A stretch of 64,000 nt of DNA from Holothuria scabra (lineage: Eukaryota > Echinodermata > Holothuroidea > Aspidochirotida > Holothuriidae), in assembly GCA_037179385.1 (NCBI GenBank), contig CM074179.1, positions 71,757,683 through 71,821,682 on the forward strand, in the 5' to 3' direction. The notes beneath the pieces are model-generated. The model made no database searches and was not told the origin of the DNA. It saw only the letters and a program-made list of their open reading frames with translations. Shown here piece by piece: positions 49,546 to 61,517 of this stretch (positions are counted from its first letter, which is position 1; the number at the start of each line of letters is the position of its first letter). The position numbers and the translations under genes are program-made.

Positions 49546-50560
49546 ATGACGTCAGATTCGCTAGGTGGCGACAAAGTAGGCTCCAAAAGAAACGAGATTT
49601 CCTCGACACCCGAGCGTCCTGTCGATAAGAAGTATAAGTCAACTGACTCCGCAAATACTTCTCGTTAACTGCTTCACACTTTAGAAGAAAGAAAGGAAGA
49701 AAGGAAGAAAAGGAACTTAATTTGCGAGATACAATCAATGACGCAGTTAAGATTGCCTTCTCTCAACATAGTGTTGGCCTAGGTCTAGACCTAAGCTGTA
49801 AGGCTATCATGGAGAACAATGGGTCCTCTCAACCGAATGGACCAGGTAAATTAAATACACAGGAGCAGCTTTCTTTTATTATCTCTGCGGTGATACAAGA
49901 AATTCAACCAGTGAATATGAAGGCAGTTTCGACAGCCATTGCCTTAACTGCCCAGACTTTATTGGAAAATGTGAAAAAAGAAATTTCAGTTGTAAGTTCT
50001 GTTGAAACTGGTCTGCATGATGTGAAAAAAGTGATGCTTAATCAAGGTGCTGAAATTGAAAAGTTAGAATAATATACAAGGAAAGAGAACCTACGAATCT
50101 ATGGACTACCTGGAAGTGACAGGGATAACGAGGAGCTAGAAAGTAAGGTCATCGACCTGACTGATAAGATTGGCGTAGAAGTAAACACCAACGACATCGG
50201 TGCTTGCCACCGTCTTCCAGGAAACGGAAAAAAATCCCAGATCAGTAATTGTGAAATTTGTGAAACGAAAAACAAAAGTGAACATCATGAAAAACAAGAA
50301 GTTACTCAAATCTAAACCTTAGTTTCACAATGTTTACATTAATGATGACTTGACGAGTATGAGAAAGCGGAAAATTGTATTTGAACTAAAAAACGATGAT
50401 CGAGTTTCTAAGGTATGGACTACAGACGGTAAAATTTTTTGCGCAATTAATATGGAGGGGAAGGATACAAGATTGGTGTTAGACTCTTCCAGGGATGTTG
50501 CGAAACTTGGCTGGAATCAAGCAAAGGTTGATGAGATTTTGCGTTACAATACCCTATAGG
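49546..50560 (+). pseudogene. LINE A ORF1 remnant
   Basis: Starts MTSDSLGGDKVGSKRNE, with a lysine-rich N terminus, stops near 49665, and resumes in another frame at 49722 (IMENNGSS to GAEIEKLE). After a further stop the text TRKENLRIYGLPGS follows, the RKENLRIYG motif seen in L1-type ORF1 RNA-binding proteins after a coiled coil. The last part (50350-50559) reads RKIVFELKNDDRVSKVW. At least three breaks. Its role would be RNA binding in the transposition complex. Confidence 0.65.
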
Positions 50561-50677
50561 AATACGAGGCTTCAATACTTGAAGATGAGCCAGGTCTTGA
50601 CTCTGGGAATTACTTCTCTAAGGATATTTCCCACGATCATACGTATCACTCAAGATTTCCTATTAAAGTACTACGGT

Positions 50678-51590
50678 TCCTGAGTTTAAATGTTTGTGGC
50701 CTAAGGAAAAAGGTTGAATATAACATATTGCAGCATTACATAAAGAACATAAATTTTATCTGCCTGACTGAGACAAAAACTGACGATATTGATCCTGCAT
50801 ATTTCCCTGGGTTCTCGATCGTACATGCTGTGAAAAAAATTTACCAAAATCCGGTATGGAGGCATTCCCGGAATAGCTGTGTTAATAGCTACGTCTGTGT
50901 CCGGTAATTACCAGGTGATCACAGATTCTTGTTCGGATGTTACCCTGTGGATAAGGATTAGCACCGGACACAATGGCTTTCAAATGATGCTTGGCGTTGT
51001 GTACATGCCTCACGAGGGGTCAAAGTACAATGAAATGAGTATGTTTGAAGATAAAGCACATGATTATATAACACTGAAATCGAAATATGATATTCCGTTT
51101 TGCCTGATTGGTGACTTTAATGCAAGGACAGGGGAATTGTCTGATTTCGTAGAAGTCGACGATTTTTCACTTGAAGAGCTCGGTCTTGAAAATACCGCTA
51201 CTGCTTTCAACTCTAAAGATGAACTTGAAGCTCTTGGTGTTTTTACTGTTAGAGTCAATGAGGACAAAATCACGAATAATAATGGCCATTGCTTGATAGA
51301 GCTTTGCAGAAGTTAAGACCTGCACATAGCAAACGGAAGAGTTGGAACAGACAAAAATATTGGCGGGTGCACTTTTGACGTAATTGACTATGCTATTGTG
51401 TCTGCTGAATTACTCCTTCAAGTGTTAGATTTCAGTGTCGATGCGTTTGATAACTTCCTTTCTGACAAGCACAATCCAGTTTTTCTGGAAATCGGAATCG
51501 CTGGCAGTGTACCTTTTGAAAGAAAGAAAAGTTATGAAGTGACCAAAGCAATCACAGAAAAATATTTTGGAAAAATGATAAAAAAAAGGT
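50678..51590 (+). pseudogene. LINE A endonuclease domain
   Basis: Reads LSLNVCGLRKKVEYNILQ, CLTETKTDD (catalytic E), then after a frameshift near 50860 VVYMPHEGS, FCLIGDFNARTGE (catalytic D and N), a stop at 51314, and a region ending LSDKHNPVFLE. The final motif is normally SDHNPV; here an extra lysine separates D and H. This is an exonuclease-endonuclease-phosphatase fold enzyme that nicks target DNA. Broken. Confidence 0.78.
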
Positions 51591-51989
51591 TTTATTGAAG
51601 CTTTAAATTGTATTGATACGCAGAGAATGCTTAATGTTATTGATTCAGCCGATAGTAATTCTATGACGCAAGAGAGAATGGATGAAATTACAGACATGTT
51701 AAAGGGTATTTATCTCGACGATGCTTCGAGTGTTGGATTTCTGTCATATAAGGCAAACAGATCTTACAAAAGGAAAATCCGAAATTGCCATCCGTGGTTT
51801 AATTCAGATTGCAAAATGATGAAATCCCAATAATTATGTAAAACAAAAGCGATTGCACAAAGTTAGTAAAAATGAAAGAAAAATGAAAGATCTAGGCATA
51901 TGCTCCGTATTTGTACTAGGAAGTATAAAATAACCCTGAAGAGAGCTAAACGTCATTACTATAACAAGTTGCATAAAAAAAAAATAGGA

Positions 51990-53632
51990 ATTTGAAGAAA
52001 GCTAATCCAAAGGGGTATTGGAATGTTATTAATGCAGCAAACCCTAAGATATCATTACCCCGTACTATTTCTACTAACGTTTTTGCGGCGTACTTTCAGA
52101 AGTTGTGTCAGAGTAGTTGTGAGGAAAATGACCATGAACCCCCAAAGCCAGTTCTTTCTGATTCAGCAATTAATGAACACCTCAATGCTGATATTACTGA
52201 AAATGAAGTCATTGAGCAAATTAAGTTTTCAAAAAGGAGCAAATCTCCGGGTATCGATTTGATTACAAATGAGTGTTTAAAGTGTAGAACTGGTCCAATT
52301 ATTTGAGTTATAACGAAATTATTTAACTTGGTACTCTCTTTTAGTATTCTACAGACTGGACAGTGGGTCTCATAAAACCTTTCTTTAAAGGGAAGGGGTC
52401 GGCAAATGAGGTAGATAATTATCGTGGAATAACCCTTCTTAGTTGCGTCTGTAAAATGTTTACTTCTATTTTGAATAAATTTATTAATACCTACCTTGAG
52501 AGTACTGGTCTACTTGGTGATGAACAAGCTGGGTTTAGAAAAAATCATTCTACAATTGACCATATTTTCGTATTGAACTCTGTTGTTGACTATTATCTTC
52601 ACTGTAAGAAGCGTGTATATTGCACATTTATAGACTACAAAAAGGCTTTTGATCTGGTAGATAGGACCTCTCTATGGGCAAAATTATTTTCCTATAACAT
52701 AAATGGCAAAGTTCTCGATGTAATTTAAACTCTTTACAGAAATGCGAAATCATGTGTTATCAACGAGGGGGGAAAGTCTAATCTCTTTAATTGTAATGTA
52801 GGGGTAAGGCAAGGTGAGAATCTATCACCAGTGTTATCCTCTATTTTTCTTAACGATCTTGGTGAGTTTATTAGTCATTACTAAAATGGATTCGATCATT
52901 TATCACAATCAATGTGTGAACACTTAAGCAACGAAGATGCCGATGTTTTTATTTAGTTATTTACGTTACTCTATGCTGATGATACTATTGTCCTCGCTGA
53001 AACTGAGTCCGATATGAAACTAGCGTTAAAAGGGGTAGAAGATTTATGTAATGCCTGTCATATGTCTGTTAATACGAGTAAGTCTAAGATTGTTATCTTT
53101 TCGAAAGGGAAAGTAAGGAAATTTCCAACATTTCATTTGGCAGGGAAAGTTGTTAATGTCGTTGATGAGTACAATTATTAGGGTGTCACCTTTAAAAATA
53201 ATAATAAGTTTACCAAGGCTAAATGTAAGCAAGTAAATTCCGCTAGAAAAACACTTTACAGTTTACTCACTAAGTCGTATAATCTTAATTTGCCATTGGA
53301 TTTATTGCTACAGTTGTTTGATCAAATTGTTTTACCTGTGTTACTGTATGGATGTGAAACTTGGGGTTATGAAGACGTCAAACAATTGGAAGCATTTCAC
53401 GTCAATTTTTGTAAACAGATCTTAAAGGTTAAGAAAAGTACACCAAATTCTATGACTGTTGGTGAGCTAGGACGTTACAAGGTTGCAGATGTAATTCATT
53501 TAAGAATGGTTGAATTTTGGGGTAGGACAGTGAATAGCAGTGATCGCAAGTTAGCACATGTTATGTATACATTCTTGCGTATCCTTCATGATAAAGGTAT
53601 ATATATATATATAGCTCTCCCTGGATTAAAAA
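51990..53632 (+). pseudogene. LINE A reverse transcriptase domain
   Basis: Motifs in order: SKSPGIDLITNE, KPFFKGKGSANEVDNYRGIT, DEQAGFRKNHSTIDH, FIDYKKAFD (catalytic D), GVRQGENLSPVLSSIFLND, LLYADDTIVLAE with YADD at 52972-52983, and the thumb region LPVLLYGCETWG. The palm aspartates are intact, but stops or frame changes occur near 52304, 52370, 52726, 52881, 52953 and 53178. The spread of stops implies long neutral decay. Confidence 0.85.
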
Positions 53633-53769
53633 GGTGAATGACATATTTAATAGAGTTGGAATGTCATTTGTATGGAACAACCAAGATAATAATATGTCAA
53701 TTGCAGGTTCTATGAGATCCCATACCCTAACATACTGGATACTGGAGTCCAGACTGGAGTCCAGGTATG

Positions 53770-55965
53770 ATGAGAATCAGCAATCACGCCAAGACACTTA
53801 GTTACATTTGAACACTGTAAGTTAATACCACAAAGTTGTATGTTATTTACACTCTGAATAAACTGCTTAAAAGGTGAGGTAAAACTAACAAAATTGGTTT
53901 CCTTTACATTGAGAGATAGCTTGTTTGCACAAAACCAGTTTTGAACATTGGCAAATCCATGTTGTATCACATTTAGTAAACAACTGAGGTCATTACTGGA
54001 ATAAAAAAGACTGGTATCGTCAGCATAAGAAATTACATGAAGATAAATAATAAACAACAGAGGACCTAGAATAGATCCCTGGGGAACACCTCAAGTAATA
54101 GGGCTTACGTATAGAATTTACATTGTTAATGCCAAGTGACGTATTGGTAACGATCAGTAACATAACTTTTAAACCAATCCAGTGCAGCACCCTTAACATC
54201 GTAATATTCAAGTTTGCTGAGTAAGATTCTATTGTCCAATTTATCAAAAGCCTTACACAGATCCAGAAAAATGCCTAATTCATTCCTTTTTTCGAAGGCA
54301 TCTGTTACTTTATTAGTGAAATGCAAAATAGCTTGCGTAGTCGAAGAAGGGATCCAAATTGGTAATCACACAATTGATTTTAAAATATAATCGGGCAAAC
54401 ATGAGTTTTTCAAGTACTTTGGAGAGACATGGTAAAATTAGTAGATCTGTTATTATTAACCGAATCGTTATCACCAGATTTAAAGACAGGAACAACACGT
54501 GCAATTTTGAGAGAGCTGGGTACAACACCCTTCTGTAACGAAATATTAAAAGATAGGTCAGTGGGGTGCACAGGGAATTAGCCACATTTTTTAGGATCAT
54601 ATAGGAAATTCCATCAAAACCAGTGGCAGAATTTTTAAGAGAAAATATTATTTTAAACACCTACCATGTTGCTGGACTAATAAAAAGAGAGCCAGCGACC
54701 CGATTGGACAGATACGAATTAAAACTACAGTGTGAGAGGGTGGGGGATCCCAGCTTGTGTAACAGGACCAATGGCAGTAAAATAATCATTAAAAATATTT
54801 CCAACATCGAAAGGATTCGAAACGCTAGTTCCATTGTGAATTATCTTATCAGGAGTAAAATCAGTACCTCGACCATATAATAGGGTTTTAATTGAGCGCC
54901 ACGTAGATTTCGTGTCCTGCGTGCTATTGCTGAACCGAACGTAGTGTAGTAAAATTTCCAAGCCTGTCTGATGACAGAGGTAAGACGATTTCGAAATAGT
55001 TTATTTTCGTTCAAAGCAGCAGCTGACCGACAGCGGAGGTACCTTTTGAATAAATGATACTTTGTATTAAAAGAGCTGAGTATCGCTGGGCTGATCCAGT
55101 TCTTCAAATTTCGGTTACTACTCTTTTTGGTATGGGGTACCCAAGGACGAAAATTATTTAAATGATGTAAGAATTTCTTATTAAAATTATCAAATGCGCT
55201 ATCAACATCACAAGAATCTAAGTCATCTGCTCAGGAATCGTTTTGAACTGTGGAGCGCAATAGGTCAAGGATGACAGGGTTGATGTCTCTTTTAAAAAAA
55301 ATTGAATTTTCTTTCGACATAGCAACGCCTAAATCAGCAAGGGTGAAAACGGGAAAATGATCAGAAATGTCGTCAACTATTACCCCAGAAACAGAATTTA
55401 AACATAAGCTATTCGTGAGAATTATATCAAGCAGTGAGGCGGAGTGTGAAGTAACTCTAGTGGGTATACTTTGAAGTGGGTGATAAGAGTAAGAATAAAA
55501 AAGGTTAACAAATTGGGTACAACTGTTATCGGCATGATTAAGAAAATTACAATTGAAATCGACCATAAGAGAACAACTGTTATTTTCGTTATTCAGAGAG
55601 TCAAGTAGAGAAGAGATGATGTCTAAAACATCGTCCTTAATACCAATTGGACAATAAATAGTTCCTACTATAACAGGAGACTTCCGAGTATAGACCTCCA
55701 CAAGGATAGACTCGAAAATACTAAGGTCTGGACGGGCTTTGTAGTTAAGTTCAGAATTAATGTATAAAGCAACCCCACCCCTTGTCGTGCTCTGGGGGGC
55801 CTGTTCTAAGTAGTAACCTGGGATATTATACACGGTATGTAATGTTTCATTATCATTAAGCCAGGTCTTGGTAATTCCAATAAGTAAAAATTTATGCTTA
55901 ATAGAGCTAAGAGAAATTGAGAGGTTGTTAAAGTTGCTACATGAAACAAAGTTAAATTCTTAACG
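53770..55965 (-). mobile_element. Non-LTR retrotransposon (LINE B), truncated, minus strand
   Basis: Read from 55965 down: endonuclease (LLIGITKTWLND, RGGVALYINS, VGTIYCPIG, MVDFNCNF, ISDHFPVF), then linker, then RT: NSATGFDGIS, SKVLEKLMFAR, IFLDLCKAFDKLD, GVPQGSILGPLLFIIY, VISYADDTSLFYS and KTNFVSF-like thumb text. YADD maps to 54016-54027. GDFN is changed to VDFN, and many stops and frame changes are present. Homology ends near 53770 in a short TGGAGTCCAG repeat, so the RT thumb and 3' end are lost. The motif set is CR1/jockey-superfamily-like and clearly different from LINE A. Confidence 0.82.
55231..55965 (-). pseudogene. LINE B endonuclease domain
   Basis: The longest intact stretch (200 codons, 55833-55231) covers most of the AP-type endonuclease including SDH near its end. 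The N-terminal ITKTWL motif is upstream in the same frame, so the first strand of the fold is missing and the copy is 5'-truncated. The loss of G in the GDFN motif is at 55556-55570. Confidence 0.75.
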
Positions 55966-55989
55966 GGGAAAGTCTTTGAACAAGGGGAT

Positions 55990-56929
55990 GGTTTTTTTTT
56001 TTTTTAATTTTTCCCCAATTTCAGTAGGAGGCGTCAGCTTTCAAGTGTGAAACCGGTCGTACTGTTCTTAACTGTTTTCTGGTGTTATTCGATATTGGTG
56101 TAAATATATAGAAGCAACTAGTTAACTATTCTTGACTAATCTTGACTTTAGCCTACGTTAGGAAAACAGGTTATTTTATTTTAAATATTCGCTCAAAAGT
56201 GATACGGTATATGTTGTTTCTGCCTTTGCAAGTTGGTCGCCCTTTGAACTTGATGCCGACTTGTCCGTCTTATTTCTTTTCGCCATTTAGAGATGGAGTG
56301 GAAACGTAAATACCAAATGAATGAACATACAAACGGAGTGCCCATAGTTGCATTAATGAATGAAAAAATTAACACATCAAAAAAAAAAAAAAAATAGCAT
56401 ATCAGAAAAAGAAGATTGTACTTTACGAAAAAGGAGAGGACTGTAGTGTCCGGCTCGGGCTAAACCGAAGACGACAACATAAAAGAAATACACAAACGGA
56501 AAGAAATGTTGCTTGCTTGCTGTCTTACTTTGTTCTGTTCTCTTTATGCTAACCCCGTGCTAGCGTCTATACAAATAACATAACATTCAAATTAGGATTA
56601 ACTCATACCATTCTAATTAGTGAACACAAATGAGATGGCGCTATATTAACCTCTCTACATTCTCTCGTCTTCTTCAAAATAATGAACTCTTATCAAAATT
56701 TTATAGTGTCGAATATTCATTTCAAAATAATGTACATAAATACAAGGAACACCTCATTATATTTCACATGGGTTCTTAATCTCTTACATAAACTTAAATG
56801 ACATTCTCTCATTGAAAACATAATAAACCTACAATACACGTTGCTTACGAATACGCTGTGACCTTCTAAGTACTGGTACACTGGTTAACTTAGATGGTGA
56901 ACAACTTTTACCGGGGGAAGACACAACAA
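55990..56929. other. Stretch between LINE B and the Gypsy remnant
   Basis: Poly-T at 55991-56004, otherwise AT-rich. The text TGTAGTGTCCGGCTCGGGCT at 56450 could be the outer edge of a degraded 3' LTR of the minus-strand Gypsy element (its complement ends in ACTACA). With no second LTR in the window this cannot be confirmed. Confidence 0.35.
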
Positions 56930-57019
56930 ATGGTGATTAGTTTAGTTCTGTTACTGTTTCAGGAGATTGTTTAACTGGTGACTTTGTTTCCTTGACTAAC
57001 TCTGTATCGGGTTTACTTT

Positions 57020-58060
57020 CTATCTTAGATTTTCTGCTTTCTTGAGAATCACCACCACTCTCTCTCTCTCTCTCTCTCTTAACAACTCACCATTCCTCTC
57101 AAATGTAGTGCCTAAATCCACCGGATGTTTTGAGTTGTTACCGTCCAACATACTCGTAGGTCGACTAACAAAAGTTTTTAAGTCTGCTTGAGGTTTACTC
57201 TTCATTTGATCTACGTGTGGTTTCCAAATTTGGTTATCTACACATACATGATACGTAACTGGACCTAAAATTTTAGTCACTGTACCTTCGGCCCACTTCC
57301 CTAGGTAACGTCTAAAGTCAAGTACCAATACCTGTTCTCCTACTGAAAAAATTCTAGTATGTGAAGTCTGATTTGATTCTTGTCTCTGAGAAATTGTAAG
57401 CCCTAAGTCTGGTTTCATAACAGTTAATCTGGTTTGCAATTCTCTTTCATGAACAACTTTGCTGGAGGTGTGTCTCTAATAAAAGAATGAGGCGTTGTCC
57501 TATAAGACAATAGAAATCGATCGAGTTTCACTTGAATGTCACCACGATCAGATTTAATCTTTTTCATCGCTTTTTTGAAAGTTCTTACAAATCTCTCGAC
57601 CTCACCATTTGATGTCGGATATTTAACAGCAGATTTAATATGTTTAATACCATTTTGTTTCAAAAATATCTTAAACTCTTCTGCGATAAATTGAGGTCCA
57701 TTTTCAGAGACTAACTCTTTCGGTAGGCCATACCTAGCAAAAAAAAGTTTGTAGCTAGCTCAGAGATTGTTTTCGATGTAGTTGCGGATGTCTTAATATT
57801 ACTTCAGGCCACTTTGAATAGGCATCAACTACGATTAAGAACATATAACCTAAGAAGGGCCCCGCAAAATCTCTATGTTTACGTTGCCATGGTTGGGTAG
57901 GCCACTCCTAAGTGTTTACGGGTGCCATGGGCGGTGCCGATTGAACTGCTTGACAGACATTACATGAGGAAAATAATTGTTCTATTTGTTGGTCTAACCC
58001 TGGCCAAAAGACTTGCATTCTTGCCAAAGATTTCATTTTTGCCATACCAGGGTGACTAGC
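57020..58060 (-). pseudogene. Gypsy integrase
   Basis: The HHCC zinc finger reads HASHPGMAKMKSLARM and, further on, SCNVCQ. The core has KHRDFAGPF (first D), then SENGPQF where SDNGPQF is expected, so the second catalytic Asp is Glu, and PTSNGEVERFVRTFKK with the catalytic E. Stops occur near 57910, 57796 and 57760. The C-terminal frame (57439-57020) has VGEQVLVLDFRRYLGKWAEG and VTYHV, the SH3-like region. It contains a run of RERERER encoded by a (TC)n tract at 57059-57080, a microsatellite expansion inside the frame. Confidence 0.82.
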
Positions 58061-58299
58061 ATGCAACTCCTTCAGTACATAATCTTGATACTTTTAAGGT
58101 ATTGTAACACGAAGTCCCAAAGCAAACAATTACTCTCTATTTCATCTCTCTTCCTGTAGTATGCAATCGACTCTGGGCTAATGGTCTGCTCATAAGGCCA
58201 ACCATAGAATACAAAATGCTTTACTCTTGCTAGAACTTTGTCATTTTTTTTTTTTTTTTTTGTAGCATTGCCAATCTCTTTAGCACTTACAGGAAACGA

Positions 58300-59135
58300 T
58301 TTGATTTGAACGTTATTCATATCTGTAGCCTCTTCAGTCCAAAAAACGGTGAATTGATCAAAACTGTCCTTTTCAGAAGCATTAACATCCCCTATTGACA
58401 ATCTAGATAAACAGTAAACATTAGCATTCTGCTTAGATGTACGATACTTAATGTCAAACTCGTAACCACTGAGAAGAATAGCCCAACGCTGGAGTCTTGA
58501 GGCAGCTAAAACAGGTATTCCTTTGTTCGGACCTAGTAAATATTTAAGGGGCTTGTGATCAGTAAACAATACAAATTTCTTGACACAGAGATACTGGTGA
58601 AAGGTGCGAATACCATATACAACCGCCAGAGCTTCTCTCTCCAATTGAGAATAATTTTGTTCAGCTTTAGTAAGTTTTCTAGAGGCAAAAGCGTTCGATT
58701 TTTCGCCGTCGGGAAAATAATGAGGAATAACTGCCCCCACCCCATACGGCGAAGCATCTACCGCTAAAGTTATGTCTTTGGACGGATCAAAATATGTAAA
58801 AACTTCACTTGAAGTTAAAATTGCTTTTACTTGCTCGAAAGTTTTTTGACAATGAGGAGACCAATTGAAAGTTTCGCCCTGCTTTAGTGCGTCGTTCATG
58901 GATCTCAAAATTGTCGATAAATTCGGGATGAATTACATTAATGATTGATAAGGCCTATAAGTGACTGAAGCTCGTGTTTGCTCTGTGGAGCAGGTGCTTT
59001 AAGAACTGAATCCACTTTGACATTAGACGTGTGAATCCAATTAGAATCAACTACATAGCCTAGTACAGTGATATTGCCGTCTTTGTTTTGAGTTTCCGAG
59101 ATTTCTTCATGGTGTTTTTTAGGACCATCTGTCAT
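58300..59135 (-). pseudogene. Gypsy RT C terminus and RNase H
   Basis: The first frame (59135-58938) has ITVLGYVVDSNWIHTSNVKV and ELQSLIGLINH, the end of the RT. After a break near 58935 the second frame reads FNWSPHCQKTFEQVK, LAVDASPYGVGAV (RNase H D), QLEREALAVVYGI (E), FVLFTDHKPLKYLL (D) and RLQRWAILLSGYEFDI. All RNase H catalytic acids are visible. The same frame continues to 58072 through a poly-lysine run coded by a 20-base A tract. Confidence 0.87.
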
Positions 59136-59259
59136 TTTTAGTGTAACTCAGTTTAAAGAATGTACAGACCCACCGAATTTCCACTTTCTGGCGTCATTTT
59201 TCCATTGTTCCTGTTTCTCTGGCTGATCAAAATAAGTCACCTCAGCAGGGCCGTCACCA

Positions 59260-59345
59260 GGGGGGGGGGGTGCGGAGGGTGCGAACGCACCCCTTCCAGA
59301 CCTGCCCGCCCCCCCCCCCCCCCCCAAAAAAAAAAAAAAAATTGG
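59260..59345. repeat. Homopolymer cluster
   Basis: G11 at 59260-59270, C17 at 59309-59325, followed at once by an A run of about 16. The open frames here on both strands are artefacts of these tracts. Confidence 0.9.
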
Positions 59346-59691
59346 GGTCCAAAAAAAAAAAAATTGGGGGAGGGGCGTCGCCGCCGAATGTGGAGATTTT
59401 TTTTTTTTAATTCGGTCGGAATTGTGCATGGAACGACCAAACGGCAATCTTTGCTACGTTTTCAATACTTCAGCTCGTCGTCTATCTCACAAGTATCTTC
59501 GAGAGATCTATCACTATTCGCGTCTGTAAATCCAGGGCTGCATTTCCATCAGTCATTTCCGCTCAACCTTCCTCCCAGCCTAGGATTCGAGTTCAAAGTA
59601 TCGCAGGCCATAGCACAGTTTTAGTTCGCCTCAGTTATAGTCAGTTCGTAGCAGTACGGGTTGGCGTTTTACGCTACCGAATCCTTCTGAC

Positions 59692-59762
59692 CGCGTGCTT
59701 GGTCTAACGGCAAGAGTATCCGTCTCTCACGCGGAAAGCCCGGCTTCGCTTCCCAGGTCGAG
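59692..59762 (+). tRNA. tRNA-Glu-like sequence (probable pseudogene)
   Basis: A D-arm-like TGGTCTAACGGC is followed by an anticodon arm with a five-pair stem, TCCGT and GCGGA, and loop CTCTCAC: anticodon CTC with T33 and A37, as in tRNA-Glu. The T arm (CCCGGCTTCGCTTCCC) does not pair properly and no matching seven-pair acceptor stem is visible. I read it as a decayed tRNA-Glu copy or the head of a SINE; a working gene is unlikely. Confidence 0.5.
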
Positions 59763-59799
59763 TCATCAGTGGCGTGGGCTAGCCCCCCCCCCCCCGATT

Positions 59800-61517
59800 T
59801 TCTTCAGTTCCCCGAGATTTTTTTGCCTCCTGATAGAGTAATTGAGAAAAAATAAAGTGTTTGAACGGAAAACGCTTTGAAGTATTTCCTTCAAAAAAGT
59901 AAATAAATAAAATCTGTAACAATTAATAAAGCATGCATGAATGTGTGTAAAATACATTATGTGTGCACGTATGAAATCAAGTAATAACTTCAAAATGATT
60001 ACTTTCACTAAATTAGAGACCGTATATAATCTGCACTGTCGTTTATTGCATTACACTTAGAAGATAAAACGAACGTTTCGGCGGCAAACTCTATTTTGAC
60101 TTTGTTAAGTAAAGACTCTTTCTGCCTTTCTATGGCTGGTTGATTTACTGAAAACAAGGCAATCATACACTGGAGACTATTCTTACATTACCATTCCTAT
60201 ACTTTATCCTACACAAAATATGTCTTCAAGGCCCTGTTCTCTCACCCCAAACAGTACAATTTCTCCTAACCTTCTCACTTAAGCTCCTCCCACAATTGTC
60301 TGAAATTCATCCTCATCCAGAGGCAATAACAGTTGATTGCTTCGAGTCAAGTATAGAAAAGCTCAATGTTTTACAAACAAAACACTCTCAGTACAGTTCA
60401 TGCTGTGTAATAAAAGCTTTGGTTTATCTGCATTGTTTGAATTAGCTGTCAATCAAGGAGCTGAGCCAATGGAGAATTTCAGTACACCGTACCAAAATTG
60501 TGGTTTGAGGTGAGAGGATTGGCCCTTTAAGGGTAAGGGTGCCTTCGAATAATTCTTCCCATCCATCCCTAACAATTGGGCCTATGTCGTGCCTCACTCC
60601 TTCCCATGACAAGTGCCACGGTAGAACGATTTCTTCAAGAAGTCCTCTTTTTACTAGTTGACCACAAGGTCCGCATGTCCACAAGGTCCGCATTTCATGT
60701 GTTTCCCGCATGATCCATACTTCGGATTTGCGGTTAAAATTTTTTGAGAGATTTTAATTTTGAGATATTTTAATTTTGACTAGGCAATGTACCGATGACT
60801 AAACAAATACTGCACCATTTTCCATTTCAACACCACTGAAAACCGGAAAACATTTTTTCTTTCGTAGTATGTATGTCATGTGTAAAATCTCTACAAAGAA
60901 TAAAAATGAGGATTTTGACAATTTTCATGTACCCCAAATAGAAAATTCAAAAACGTAGGCCATTATCAGTTCAAAGTTTTGCGAAACATAGCACCATTTT
61001 GCATGGCGCAAATATAACGCAAACAAAGTTTCTCAGAGGGGGACACAACTAATTTTGGTCTCCCGTTTGAAGCTGAAATCTGTTCAAATATTGCCGCATT
61101 TGCGATCTACGTTCTCCTGAATTTCAAAATTTTTCCCAAGAGAAAAGGGAGATACCGAATCCCTTCAGTCTCATCCTCCAAGCCATGACACAGATCAGAA
61201 ATGCCCAGATTTTGGGTCCCCCAAAAGTGAATGTATTATCATTTTTCATATATTGATTTTTCATTCACACTATTTGAGAAGTGGCAGATATGAGATTCGT
61301 GTTTCAAGGCTGATCAAAACCGGCTTAAAACACGTAAGAAGTGCCGTTTCCAGTCATCTGGAGGGTTTGTAAAACCCAAAATTTTCTTGCACGCTCCGCG
61401 ACAACCGCTGGTGACGCTCCGCGTGGATAGTCTTGCCGCGCCTGACCCTTGTAGGTACCAGCCCTCCCCCAACTTATTACCTGGCCCCCGGAAATTCCAT
61501 CCTGGACTACGTCACTG
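59800..61517. other. Noncoding stretch
   Basis: No gene recognised. The 89-codon minus-strand frame at 60442-60711 has no domain and overlaps a short tandem repeat (CACAAGGTCCGCAT twice at about 60664-60695). About 61330-61430 is a dispersed repeat with CTCCGCGACAACC shared with 26230-26330. Confidence 0.4.

Larger units (their letters stand above)
49500..53650 (+). mobile_element. Non-LTR retrotransposon (LINE A), near full length, broken
   Basis: About 4.1 kb in plus orientation: an ORF1-like region, an AP-type endonuclease region and reverse transcriptase, in the usual order. Several stops and frameshifts break every part. The endonuclease and the YADD motif place it among APE-type LINEs (CR1/jockey-like or L1-like); the clade is not decided. 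The 3' end is near a TA repeat at 53599-53613 and abuts LINE B in opposite orientation. No clear target duplication was seen. Confidence 0.8.
56930..59135 (-). mobile_element. Ty3/Gypsy retrotransposon, 3' half, minus strand
   Basis: From 59135 downward: C-terminal RT connection, RNase H, integrase zinc finger, integrase core and C-terminal domain. This RT-RNase H-integrase order is diagnostic of Ty3/Gypsy. Gag, protease and the RT palm are absent because the element is cut near 59140. Several frameshifts and stops are present. Confidence 0.87.

Noticed and set aside
59148..59624. Frames of 99 and 154 codons on opposite strands
   Set aside because: Open only because of G, C, A and T homopolymers; no domain resemblance.
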